Below, one piece after another: positions 48,648 through 64,000 of a stretch of 64,000 nt of DNA; positions within the stretch are counted from its first letter, which is position 1, and each line of letters starts with the position of its first letter. This stretch comes from Thermomonas sp. XSG. Lineage in GTDB: Bacteria > Pseudomonadota > Gammaproteobacteria > Xanthomonadales > Xanthomonadaceae. A model generated the notes under the pieces. The model worked only from the letters and a program-made list of their open reading frames with translations, made no database searches and was not told the DNA's origin. Position numbers and translations under genes: made by a program. The DNA lies in the NCBI RefSeq assembly GCF_014678725.1, contig NZ_CP061497.1, forward strand, positions 1,938,001 to 2,002,000. The letters run 5' to 3'.

Positions 48648-50624
48648 ATGTTCCCGATTGCCCAGCGCTGCGTACTGTCCGTCCTCCTTGCCGTGGTGGG
48701 GCTGGCGTCCGCTTGTTCGGTACGCGCGGCCGACCCGGCGGCCGAGGCGCGGCAGGCATGGCAGCTGCTCGACTACATCGCGGTCGACTACCCCGCGGCG
48801 ATCCAGAACGGTGAGGTGGTCGACGCGGGCGAATACGCGGAGATGCAGGAGTTCACCGCATCCGTCAGCGCGAAGCTGGCCGCATTACCGTCGGGCGCGG
48901 GGCACGCGGCGCGCCTTGCGAAGGCCAAGCAACTGCAAGGGCTGGTGGCCGAGCGCGCTGACGCAGAGCAGATCGCCCGCAGCGCAGGGGCCTTGGCGTC
49001 CGAGCTCCTGACCGTCTACAAGATCGAGGCCGCGCCCGCCGCGGTCCCGGATCTGGCGCGGGGCGCGGCCCTGTACGCCCAGCAGTGCACCGCGTGCCAT
49101 GGCGCGACCGGCCGAGGCGGTGGTCCCGCTGCCGCCGGCATGGATCCGCCCCCGATCGCCTTCACCGACGCCGACCGTGCAAAGCACCGCAGCCCGCTGT
49201 CGCTCTACCAGGTCATTTCGCAAGGACTGCCGGGCACCGCGATGATGAGCTACGCCCATCTGTCAAACGATGATCGATGGGCCTTGGCCTATTACACCGG
49301 CGGACTGGCGTACGACGCGGCGGCCCGGGAACAGGGTGCGGCGGTCTGGGCAGACAACGAGCAGGTGCGTCGCGTATTTCCCGACCTGGCTGCGTTATCG
49401 GGCGCTACCGAAGCCGACATCTCGAAAACGCTGGGAGCGGACAGGGCGCGCGCGATCACCGCCTATCTGCGTGGTGAGCCGAGTGCCGTGGCCGCCTCCT
49501 CGCCAGTCAACAGCAATGCATCTCTAGCGCTGGCCCGTCAGCGCCTGCAGCAGAGCGTTGCCGCCTACCGGTCGGGTGACCGGGGGCAGGCGTCGGCACT
49601 GGCTTTGTCCGCGTATCTCGACGGTATCGAGCCTGTCGAGCCGCAGCTCGGATCGCGGAACCGCAAGCTTCTCCGACAGATCGAGTCCGCCATGGCGACC
49701 CTTCGCGCCAGGATCGGCGAGGGCGCACCGACCTCCGCCGTCGAAGCTCAGGCCGCAGCGGTCGGACAGCTGCTGGACCGCAGCGAGTCGGCGCTTGCCG
49801 ACCGGAGCAATAGCACCACCACAGCGTTCCTGGGCAGCTTCACCATCCTCTTGCGCGAAGGGGTCGAAGCCCTGCTGATCGTCATCGGCATGATCGCCTT
49901 CCTGCGCAAGGCCGAGCGCAGGGATGTGCTGCCGTACGTGCATGCCGGATGGATCGGTGCGCTGTTGGCGGGCGGCGTAACGTGGGCCATCGCGACGTAT
50001 GCAGTGAGCATTAGTGGCGCGGAGCGGGAGGTCACCGAAGGGCTGTCGGCACTGTTCGCGGCGATCGTCCTGCTCAGCGTCGGCATCTGGATGCACCAGA
50101 AGAGCACGGCCGGCCGCTGGCAGCAGTACCTGCAGGAAAAGATGTCCGCGGCGCTCACGCGTCGTTCCGCGACCTTCCTGTTCGTGCTGTCGTTCGTCGC
50201 GGTGTACCGAGAGGTCTTCGAGACCATCCTGTTCTACGCCGCGATGTGGAACGAACAGGACAGCTCCGCGATCCTCGCCGGGCTGGGCTTGGGCCTGGTC
50301 GTCCTGGCCGTCATCGCATTCGCGCTGCTGCGACTGGGAACGCGATTGCCGATCGGCCAGTTCTTCCGCTTCAGCTCGATCCTGATCGCCGTCCTTGCCG
50401 TGGTGCTTGTGGGCAAGGGGGTGGCGGCGCTGCAGGAAGCCGGCTGGATCAGCCAGGCCTTGGCTGCCGTGCCACAGATCGAGTGGCTGGGCCTTTACCC
50501 GACGTGGCAGTCGATCCTCGCCCAGCTCGCCGTCGCGGCGATCGCCATCTTCGGTTTCGTCGCCAATGCGCGTGGCGCAAAGGCCATGCCTTCCGCGCAC
50601 GAGCCTCCGAGAGGTAATGCATGA
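48648..50624 (+). CDS. Cytochrome c-FTR1 fusion permease (PbrT-like metal uptake protein)
   Basis: A 658-residue protein. A signal peptide (residues 1-27, VRA/AD cleavage) precedes a helical periplasmic domain, a c-type heme site CTACH (Cys147-His151), and seven membrane helices of the FTR1 iron/lead permease family with the REGVEALLIV and REVFETILF motifs (REGxE type). The same domain fusion is found in PbrT, a Pb2+ uptake protein of the pbr lead-resistance operon. The ATG at 48648 is used because 48618 lies in the promoter. Directed by the MerR-type promoter upstream. Confidence 0.85.
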   Translation: MFPIAQRCVLSVLLAVVGLASACSVRAADPAAEARQAWQLLDYIAVDYPAAIQNGEVVDAGEYAEMQEFTASVSAKLAALPSGAGHAARLAKAKQLQGLVAERADAEQIARSAGALASELLTVYKIEAAPAAVPDLARGAALYAQQCTACHGATGRGGGPAAAGMDPPPIAFTDADRAKHRSPLSLYQVISQGLPGTAMMSYAHLSNDDRWALAYYTGGLAYDAAAREQGAAVWADNEQVRRVFPDLAALSGATEADISKTLGADRARAITAYLRGEPSAVAASSPVNSNASLALARQRLQQSVAAYRSGDRGQASALALSAYLDGIEPVEPQLGSRNRKLLRQIESAMATLRARIGEGAPTSAVEAQAAAVGQLLDRSESALADRSNSTTTAFLGSFTILLREGVEALLIVIGMIAFLRKAERRDVLPYVHAGWIGALLAGGVTWAIATYAVSISGAEREVTEGLSALFAAIVLLSVGIWMHQKSTAGRWQQYLQEKMSAALTRRSATFLFVLSFVAVYREVFETILFYAAMWNEQDSSAILAGLGLGLVVLAVIAFALLRLGTRLPIGQFFRFSSILIAVLAVVLVGKGVAALQEAGWISQALAAVPQIEWLGLYPTWQSILAQLAVAAIAIFGFVANARGAKAMPSAHEPPRGNA

Positions 50625-50746
50625 TTGCGGTACTTCGCCCCTGGGTATGGATGCCTAGCGGCAATACCGGTGGTGCACGAGTCGGTGCGCTGCGCTCGAT
50701 GCCAGTTGCCGATGAAATCCGTCCCTTTCTGGAACCCCACCGATGA
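50621..50746 (+). CDS. Predicted 41-residue small protein between permease and CDF genes
   Basis: An ATG overlaps the permease stop (ATGA) and its own stop TGA overlaps the CDF start (ATGA), so a 41-codon frame bridges the two genes exactly, with no unused base. Double 4-base overlaps in a tight operon argue for real translation. The product (starts MIAVLRPWVWMPSG, ends FLEPHR) is not recognised and has no signal or membrane segment. It may act as a coupling peptide or be functional. Confidence 0.5.
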   Translation: MIAVLRPWVWMPSGNTGGARVGALRSMPVADEIRPFLEPHR

Positions 50747-51366
50747 GTGACTGCGGCTGCCACCACGAAGCGAAAAATGCTCAGGAACGCAAGATCCTGA
50801 TGATTGCGCTTGCCCTCAACGCTACGATGGCCGTCGTCGGCGGTATTGCAGGCTGGATTGGCCAGTCCACAGGCCTGCTCGCCGATGCGCTCGACATGCT
50901 TTCGGACGCCACGGCCTATGCGATCGGCTTGGTCGCCATTGGCCGCACCGCGAGCTTCAAGGCCAATGCGGCCACGCTCAGCGGCATCGCCCTGCTGCTG
51001 CTCGGCCTGGGCGTCCTGTTCGAGGTGGGACGTCGCGTGGTCTACGGCGCCGAGCCGGCCAGCGGGTGGATGATCGGCACGGCCGCCGTGTCGCTCATCG
51101 TGAACATGTCGGTCCTTCGGATGCTCGCTCCGCTCAAGTCCGGCGAGGTGCATCTCCGGGCCACATGGATATTCACGCGCGCGGACATCGTCGCAAACGT
51201 GGGTGTGATCGTGGCGGGCATGCTCGTGTTTTGGCTGCGTTCACCTATTCCTGACTACGTCATCGGCACCCTGATCGGGCTCTACGTCGTCAAGGAAGCC
51301 GTGTCGATCCTGGTGGAAGCGCGCCGCGCGCGTCGCGGCGGCCCGACGCCCAACGGGTCGAGCTAG
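50743..51366 (+). CDS. Cation diffusion facilitator family transporter
   Basis: A 207-residue CDF-type transporter: N-terminal MSDCGCHHEAKNAQER metal-binding-like segment, then TM1-2 with LLADALDMLSDATAYAIGLVAIG (the DxxxD zinc site), and later ARADIVANVGVIVAGMLVFW. It is short, lacking the usual C-terminal cytoplasmic domain, like other members found beside CadR/PbrR. It exports Zn2+, Cd2+ or similar. Coupled to the upstream small ORF. Confidence 0.88.
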   Translation: MSDCGCHHEAKNAQERKILMIALALNATMAVVGGIAGWIGQSTGLLADALDMLSDATAYAIGLVAIGRTASFKANAATLSGIALLLLGLGVLFEVGRRVVYGAEPASGWMIGTAAVSLIVNMSVLRMLAPLKSGEVHLRATWIFTRADIVANVGVIVAGMLVFWLRSPIPDYVIGTLIGLYVVKEAVSILVEARRARRGGPTPNGSS

Positions 51367-51472
51367 GTGCTTGGTAGAGCCTGCCATCGCCGAGCGGTTG
51401 CTCCAGACCCGGCGGTCGGCACCCACCCTTTTGAAATAGTGTACAGCTTGATGATCGCCTAACTTATCCACC

Positions 51473-51850
51473 GTGCTGAGCTGGAATGGCCCCCGCTGGA
51501 GAAACACGCTGCGCGTGCTCGCGTTGGCGCTGCTCGTGCTCAGCATGGTGGCCCGGCCTGTGCTAGCTGCGATCGGAGAGGCGCACGAACTGGCGCATGA
51601 TCCTAGCGGTCGGCATGTTCATGTCGCCGAAGCGGGCGGGACGGCCGCGGACGCGGCACCGGAAGAACGCTCAGTCGGGCACGCCCTGCTCCATTTCGCG
51701 CACTGTTGCGCCCAGCTGTCGGTGGCCATGGCGGATGGGCTGTTCATCCCCGCCGTAATGCCGCGCAGTTCGCTCGCGGTGCGCCCCGAGGTGGCGCCAC
51801 CCGGTTCGGGCGCCCGCGTCTCGCCGTTCCGACCTCCCATCGCGGGCTGA
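51473..51850 (+). CDS. Secreted His-containing protein, CzcI-like
   Basis: A 125-residue protein starting at GTG 51473 with a signal peptide (ALALLLVLSMVARPVLA) and a His-rich mature region (HELAHDPSGRHVHVAE, HALLHFAHCC). Small periplasmic proteins of this kind (CzcI type) stand directly before czcCBA. Similarity is by size, location and His content; function is unclear. Confidence 0.6.
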   Translation: MLSWNGPRWRNTLRVLALALLVLSMVARPVLAAIGEAHELAHDPSGRHVHVAEAGGTAADAAPEERSVGHALLHFAHCCAQLSVAMADGLFIPAVMPRSSLAVRPEVAPPGSGARVSPFRPPIAG

Positions 51851-51909
51851 CGAACGCGCCGATTAATGCGGCGCAGCGCTGTTCGTCTCATCTTCCCTGG
51901 AGTTTTCCC

Positions 51910-53183
51910 ATGCGATCGCGATTCGCGGCTACGGCCGCGTGCGTCGCAGCGATGCTGTTCACCCATTCTGCATCCGCTGCCGACCGTTTGACCCTTGACG
52001 ACGCGTTTGCGCGCGTCGGGCAGGCACACCCTGATTTGCGACTGGCCGGCGGCCAGCGCAACGTATTGAATGCGGAACTCGACCGGGCGAGCTTCAGGCC
52101 GCCGCTCGTGGTCGGCGCATCGGCCGAGAACGTGCTCGGGACCGGCGAGGCGAGCGGCCTGTCGGGCGCGGAGCTGACCCTCACTCTCGCATCCGTCCTT
52201 GAACGCGGCGGCAAGCTCGACGCCCGCCGCGCGCTGGTGCAGTCGCGGATCGACTCGCTGGCGATCCAGCGGGAGGCCAAGCGGCTCGACCTCCTGGCGG
52301 AAGTGGCGAGGCGCTACCTCGCCGTCGTTTCGGCGCAAAAGCAGCGCGAAATCGCCGACCTTGACATCGCGCAGCGCCGCCGAACCGTCGCAGGTGCCCG
52401 GGAGCGGCTGAATGCCGGCGCCTCACCCGAATCGGTCGTACTTACCGCCGAGGCCATGCTCGCCCGCGCCGAGCTGGAACGGGCCCGCGCCGTGCAGCGC
52501 GAGGCCGGCGCGCGGCAGCATCTGGCCGCCCTGTGGGGCGAGCGCGACCCGAATTTTCAAGTGGTCGCGACCAATCCCATGGCGCTGCCGAAGGTGTCGG
52601 GCTTCGACGAGTTGACGACATGGCTCGCCCGCACGCCCGAGATCGCCCAATTCGCCGGCGAACAGCGCATCCGCGAAGCGCGGCTGCAGCTGGCTCGCAC
52701 GCAGGCGACCCCGGACATTGACTGGCAGGTCGGCGTGCGCCGGCTCCAGGCGACGGACGACTTCGGCTTCGTGGCCAGCGCCTCCATGCCTCTGGGGGCA
52801 CGCACCCGCGCGCAGCCCGAAATCCGGGTGGCGGAGGCCGAGCTCGCGCTGCTCGAGATCGAGCGCGAGAGCCGCAACATCTCACTGTATTCGACGCTCG
52901 CCGACGCGCATGCGCGCTACCTGTCCGCGCAGCTCGAGGTGCGCCGGCTGGCCAGCGACGTCATCCCCAAGCTCGGTCGCGCCGAGGCGGCTGCCGAGCG
53001 GGCATACCGCGCGGGCGCCATCAGCTATCTCGAATGGGCGCAGTTGCAGTCCGAACGCACCAATGCCCGCAAGCAACAACTCGAAGCCGCGCTGGAAGCC
53101 CAGCGCGCCCTGATCGAAATCCAGCGCCTGACCGGCCAGCCCTTCGTGGCGGCCCCCGCAGAGCGCGTATCCGGAGAGACCCC

Positions 53184-53187
<4 letters not shown>
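51910..53187 (+). CDS. czcC: Outer membrane factor of heavy-metal RND efflux (CzcC)
   Basis: A 425-residue TolC-type outer membrane protein with signal peptide (MRSRFAATAACVAAMLFTHSASA) and two repeats of the alpha-helical OEP domain. It forms the outer channel of the CzcCBA tripartite pump that exports Co, Zn and Cd. The ATG at 51910 is chosen for its signal peptide; the open frame before it runs into the upstream gene. It overlaps czcB by 4 bases. Confidence 0.88.
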
Positions 53188-60473
<7,286 letters not shown>

Positions 60474-60477
<4 letters not shown>

Positions 60478-60575
60478 GCCGGCGAGGCGGATACGTGCCG
60501 CACTCGGCCCTTCGAATGGCGTCGGGCCGGCGAGCCTGCCCGCACGGCTGCCCGATGAACCGGGCGGTGCCATGA
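60474..60575 (+). CDS. Possible 33-residue ORF after the ATPase
   Basis: ATGA overlap with the ATPase stop, and its stop TGA overlaps another ATG at 60572 (MNMPTDL...) that runs into the IS. Arginine-rich with a CPHGCP segment, not recognised. Arrangement resembles the 41-residue frame above, but codon use is weak. Confidence 0.3.
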
Positions 60576-60666
60576 ACATGCCCACCGACCTCACGGCCGT
60601 AACCTCCCCCTGAAGGTGGACACCTGAGAAGTAGAGCTTTCTGGCATCTTTCCGTCAGGAGGTTCC

Positions 60667-60933
60667 ATGAAGAAGTCGAAGTTCAGCGAGACCCAGATCG
60701 TCGCCATCCTCAAGCAGGGCGACATCGGCGTTCCGATCAAGGATCTGTGTCGACAGGCCGGGATCAGCACCGCCACCTACTACCAATGGAAGTCGAAGTA
60801 CGGCGGCATGGAGGCGTCGGACCTGAGGCGGGTCAAGGATCTGGAAGCCGAGAACGCCAAGCTCAAGCGGATGTACGCAGAGCAGGCACTGGACATTGCC
60901 GCGATGAAGGAGTTGATCGCAAAAAAACTGTAG
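60667..60933 (+). CDS. IS3-family transposase OrfA
   Basis: An 88-residue helix-turn-helix protein (KFSETQIVAILKQGD, DLCRQAGISTATYYQWKSKYGG) with a leucine-zipper tail (LEAENAKLKRMYAEQALDIAAMKELI). It ends at a run AAAAAAA (60921-60927) followed by the stop TAG at 60931. The slippery site would allow -1 frameshifting to make the OrfAB transposase. Confidence 0.93.
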   Translation: MKKSKFSETQIVAILKQGDIGVPIKDLCRQAGISTATYYQWKSKYGGMEASDLRRVKDLEAENAKLKRMYAEQALDIAAMKELIAKKL

Positions 60934-61781
60934 GGCCGGCGCAGAAGCGCGAGGCGGTGCGGTTCCTGGTGGAGACGCAGGGCCGCCCGCTCCGCCGGTC
61001 CTGCGACTGTGTCGGCCTGTCGCGCTCGGCCTGGTATGCGCCGCCGTTGGACTGGACGGTGCGGGATGCCGAACTGATTGCCGCACTGGCGAAGCTGGTG
61101 GAGGAACGCCCCAGTCGTGGGTTCGGGAAGTGCTGCCAGCGCTTGGCGAAGAGCCATCCGCACTGGAACGACAAGCGGATCTACCGGGTGTACTGCGCCA
61201 TGAAGCTCAACTTGCGCCGTGCCGCCAGCCGTCGCCTGCCCAAGCGCGAGTGCGTACCGCTGTACGTGCCCGAGCACCCCGACATCGTGTGGTCCGCCGA
61301 CTTCATGCTCGATGCGCTGGCCTGTGGCCGCAGCTTCCGCACCTTCAACATCATCGACGACTTCAATCGGGAGATCGTGCATATCGAAGTCGACACCTCG
61401 ATCACTTCGCAGCGGTTGGTGCGGATCTTCGAGCAGATCCGCCAGGAACGGCCGCTCCCGCAGGTGCTGCGTACCGACAACGGACCGGAGTTCCTGGGGG
61501 AAGCCTTCACCGCATGGGCCAAGGCCAACGGCATGGCGATCCAGTACATCCAGCCCGGCAAACCCAACCAGAACGCCTACATCGAGCGCTTCAACCGCAC
61601 CTACCGCGAGGATGTGCTCGACCGCTACCTGTTCGCCCGACTGGACGATGTCCGCGAAGCCACGTGGCGCTTCCTCATCGACTACAACGAGCACCGGGAG
61701 CACGACGCACTCAACGGCATGACGCCCATCGAGTACCGCAACCAACCCGCCAGACGTTCTACTTTTGAAATGTCCGCTTGA
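60918..61781 (+). CDS. IS3-family transposase OrfB (frameshift product part)
   Basis: Integrase-core transposase in the -1 frame relative to OrfA, coordinates given from the frameshift zone. HTH_21-type segment then an rve domain with the DDE triad: Asp in WSADFMLDA, Asp in RTDNGPEFLG and Glu in NAYIERFNRTYRED, followed by FLIDYNEHREHDALNGMTPIEY. No mutation is seen, so the IS looks active. Made by fusion with OrfA. Confidence 0.92.
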   Translation, partial: RKKTVGPAQKREAVRFLVETQGRPLRRSCDCVGLSRSAWYAPPLDWTVRDAELIAALAKLVEERPSRGFGKCCQRLAKSHPHWNDKRIYRVYCAMKLNLRRAASRRLPKRECVPLYVPEHPDIVWSADFMLDALACGRSFRTFNIIDDFNREIVHIEVDTSITSQRLVRIFEQIRQERPLPQVLRTDNGPEFLGEAFTAWAKANGMAIQYIQPGKPNQNAYIERFNRTYREDVLDRYLFARLDDVREATWRFLIDYNEHREHDALNGMTPIEYRNQPARRSTFEMSA

Positions 61782-61791
61782 CGGGGGAGGT

Positions 61792-61923
61792 TACGACTAC
61801 TACTGGCCGTCGTTCAACCTGGGCGACGTGGCCATCGTGGTCGGCGCGGTGGGGCTCGTCCTTTCAGAGGGCGTGTCCGCGCGACGCAGGCGGTCACCCG
61901 GCGCGCGGCGCGCGGGTCGGTGA
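61792..61923 (+). pseudogene. lspA: lspA (signal peptidase II) 3' remnant
   Basis: Directly after the IS the frame YDYYWPSFNLGDVAIVVGAVGLVL matches the C-terminal catalytic region of lipoprotein signal peptidase (usual form FNxAD). The N-terminal two-thirds are absent, so the IS insertion came with a deletion. In pbr-type lead operons an LspA-like gene often sits after the ATPase, matching this position. The remnant continues to a stop at 61921-61923. Confidence 0.75.
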
Positions 61924-62435
61924 CGATGCGAGCGAGCGCGGTGGTGCGCGAGGGCGACGCGTGAGCAGCCCCGCGCGCCGACGCATCGCGACCGCATGGC
62001 GGCACGGCGGCGCCAGAAGCGGCAGGTACGCGCAGACGCCGCGCCGCGCTGGGGTACGCCATCGCTCACGAGCCATCTAAGCGCTTGATACAGAACGATA
62101 AAACAGCGTTTGTGCACTGTTTTTACACGTATCTCGGCTGACCCCCGGCCGTAGGACTTGTCCTATTGACGCTCCCGTCCAGAGACCACGCTGCTCGTTC
62201 AAAAAAATCGGGTATCCGGATTTTAGTGTGGGAAGACCGCACTAGCCCTTCTTGTCTGACAGCTCTCGTTCGGTAGGTTTCTGGTATCGCAAGGCTTACG
62301 CGCTTTTAGCCTTCAGTGTGGGCTTTGTCTGGCGCATGTCGGTGCAAGGAAACAATCAGTGGCAGGTCACCTTGCCCCCGGCTCGAACTGGGGTTTGAGG
62401 CGCAGTGGAACGGAAAACCGGGTTAAGCCACGCGC
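61924..62435. other. Non-coding stretch between lspA remnant and merR
   Basis: No convincing gene in 512 bp. The first 150 bases are GC-rich and may be the tail of the broken lspA region; from about 62080 the composition turns distinctly A/T-richer. There is a weak hairpin AAAATCGG-GTAT-CCGGATTTT (62204-62224). No Tn3 or Tn5053 end repeat or res site was recognised by eye. It probably holds a mer-transposon end or junction. Confidence 0.4.
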
Positions 62436-62843
62436 CTAGCTCCCGTGCAGAGAATCGATCAGCGGGCACGACACAGTGCCTCGCTGCGCATGGCACTCGT
62501 TGACCAACCGTGACAGCACCGCTTCGATTCGCGTCAGGTCCGCCATCTTGGTGCGCACGTCGGTGAGCTGGAGCGCAGCCAGCTCGGCGGCTTCGCTGCA
62601 GTGAGTGCCGTCCTCAAGCTGTAGGAGTTGGCCGACTTCGTCCAGGTTGAACCCCAGCCGCTGGGCGGATTTCACGAAACGCACCCGCGCCACGTCCGCC
62701 GATCCGTAGCGGCGAATACTGCCGACGGGCCGACCTGGTTCTGGCAATAACCCCTTGCGCTGATAGAACCGGATGGTCTCCACGTTGACCCCAGCGGCCT
62801 TGGCGAAAGCCCCGATGGTCAGTGTTTGCGGATCGTTCACCAT
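62436..62843 (-). CDS. merR: Mercury resistance regulator MerR
   Basis: A 135-residue Hg(II)-responsive activator/repressor. HTH at residues 9-30 ([22 protein letters not shown]), and the three mercury-ligand cysteines Cys82, Cys117 and Cys126 at the same positions as in Tn501 MerR. Divergent from merTPA across a 74-bp gap with the MerR operator. It differs from the PbrR/CadR-type regulator upstream, so the island carries two metal sensors. Confidence 0.95.
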   Translation of the reverse strand: MVNDPQTLTIGAFAKAAGVNVETIRFYQRKGLLPEPGRPVGSIRRYGSADVARVRFVKSAQRLGFNLDEVGQLLQLEDGTHCSEAAELAALQLTDVRTKMADLTRIEAVLSRLVNECHAQRGTVSCPLIDSLHGS

Positions 62844-62848
62844 CGCGC

Positions 62849-62879
62849 TTGACTCCGTACTTGACTACGGAAGTAACCT
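62849..62879 (+). promoter_or_regulatory. mer operator-promoter
   Basis: TTGACT-N19-TAACCT with the dyad CCGTAC-TTGA-CTACGG inside the 19-bp spacer; almost identical to the Tn501/Tn21 mer promoter. MerR-Hg activates merTPA from here by untwisting the long spacer. Confidence 0.93.
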
Positions 62880-62917
62880 TAGCGCATCACGCAACGTCTC
62901 GGAAGGAGATCCCTCAC

Positions 62918-63268
62918 ATGGCAGACCCCAGCAACGGCCGCGGTGCACTGGCCGCCGGTGGCCTCGCCGCCATCCTCGCCTCGACCTGCTGCCTCGGTCC
63001 GCTGGTGCTGATCACGCTGGGTTTCTCCGGCGCCTGGATCGGCAACTTGACCGCGCTGGAACCGTACCGGCCGATCTTCATTGGCGTGGCGCTCGTGGCG
63101 CTGTTCTTCGCGTGGCGTCGCATCTTCCGGCCGGCTCGCGCCTGCGCGCCGGACGACGCATGCGCCGTGCCCCAGGTGCGGACGGCCTACAAGGTGATCT
63201 TCTGGATCGTCACCGCCCTGGTGCTGATCGCGCTCGTGTTCCCCTACCTCATGCCCCTGTTCTACTGA
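62918..63268 (+). CDS. merT: Mercuric transport protein MerT
   Basis: A 116-residue inner membrane protein with three hydrophobic helices and two cysteine pairs: Cys24-Cys25 (STCCLGP) in the first helix and ACAPDDAC in the loop. It passes Hg2+ from MerP into the cytoplasm. Strong Shine-Dalgarno GGAAGGAG before the ATG at 62918; the longer frame upstream overlaps the operator and is rejected. Confidence 0.95.
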   Translation: MADPSNGRGALAAGGLAAILASTCCLGPLVLITLGFSGAWIGNLTALEPYRPIFIGVALVALFFAWRRIFRPARACAPDDACAVPQVRTAYKVIFWIVTALVLIALVFPYLMPLFY

Positions 63269-63280
63269 AAGGAGATTGCC

Positions 63281-64000
<720 letters not shown>

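Larger units (their letters stand above)
60599..61794 (+). mobile_element. IS3-family insertion sequence
   Basis: 1196 bp with a perfect 12-bp terminal inverted repeat (GTAACCTCCCCC ... GGGGGAGGTTAC), extended imperfectly inward (TGAAGGTGGACACC versus GTCAAGCGGACATT, then AAGTAGA on both sides). It encodes OrfA and OrfB in the standard -1 arrangement. Flanking bases GGCC and GACT are not a target duplication, which suggests a deletion of adjacent DNA. It interrupts an lspA gene. Confidence 0.9.

Noticed and set aside
62204-62224. Hairpin as a terminator upstream of merR
   Set aside because: The stem has a bulge and no following T-run, so it is kept only as a weak inverted repeat in the non-coding entry.

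Overview
The window is high-GC DNA of a gammaproteobacterium, most probably Xanthomonadaceae/Lysobacteraceae (a Lysobacter, Luteimonas, Thermomonas or Pseudoxanthomonas-like organism). The evidence is the ilvC-ilvG-ilvM-ilvA-leuA operon with its leader peptide, the zapA-6S RNA-formyltetrahydrofolate cyclo-ligase order, the ygfB-pepP pair and the rph-yicC-gmk-rpoZ-spoT-ridA-recG order. This family assignment is inferred from gene content and order, not from a database search.

Bases 1-33,040 are ordinary chromosome. They hold the end of a propeller-GGDEF sensor, then a branched-chain amino acid block: a LysR regulator, leuCD, leuB, a minus-strand ilvC-ilvG-ilvM-ilvA-leuA operon and a divergent ilvD. 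The ilvC leader carries a short peptide with an Ile/Leu/Val run followed by a strong terminator, which is a classical attenuator. Next come rpiA, an EVE-domain gene, formyl-THF cyclo-ligase, 6S RNA, zapA and a zapB-like gene, a PAS-GGDEF-EAL protein, ygfB, pepP, pepQ, PilZ and DUF1631 genes, hemW, rdgB, rph, yicC, gmk, rpoZ, spoT, ridA and the 5' part of recG.

At about 33,040 the recG frame stops matching RecG immediately before its Walker A motif (after ...LVQGDV). From there to the window end everything looks like one genomic island with less extreme codon use. Its first five genes (33,086-41,858) are tightly packed, four of them overlapping by 4 bases: two very large tyrosine-recombinase-like proteins, a coiled-coil protein, a full-length divergent RecG-like helicase and a third tyrosine recombinase with all catalytic residues. 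The element that breaks host recG therefore carries its own RecG homologue. This is the most interesting system here.

The cargo is mostly metal resistance. A MerR-family (PbrR/CadR-type) regulator is co-transcribed with an NAD+ synthetase. Two promoters with the MerR-type 19-bp spacer lie upstream of dihydrolipoyl dehydrogenase and of a cytochrome c-FTR1 (PbrT-like) permease. After the permease come a CDF transporter, a CzcI-like protein, czcCBA and a P1B-4-type ATPase. An IS3-family element has truncated a signal peptidase II (lspA) gene, and a mercury module (merR, merT, merP, merA) runs off the right edge. A PD-(D/E)xK-like nuclease, an XRE regulator with a divergent unknown gene, and a small zinc-ribbon membrane protein are accessory genes of unknown role. 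The right end of the island and the 3' half of recG are outside the window.
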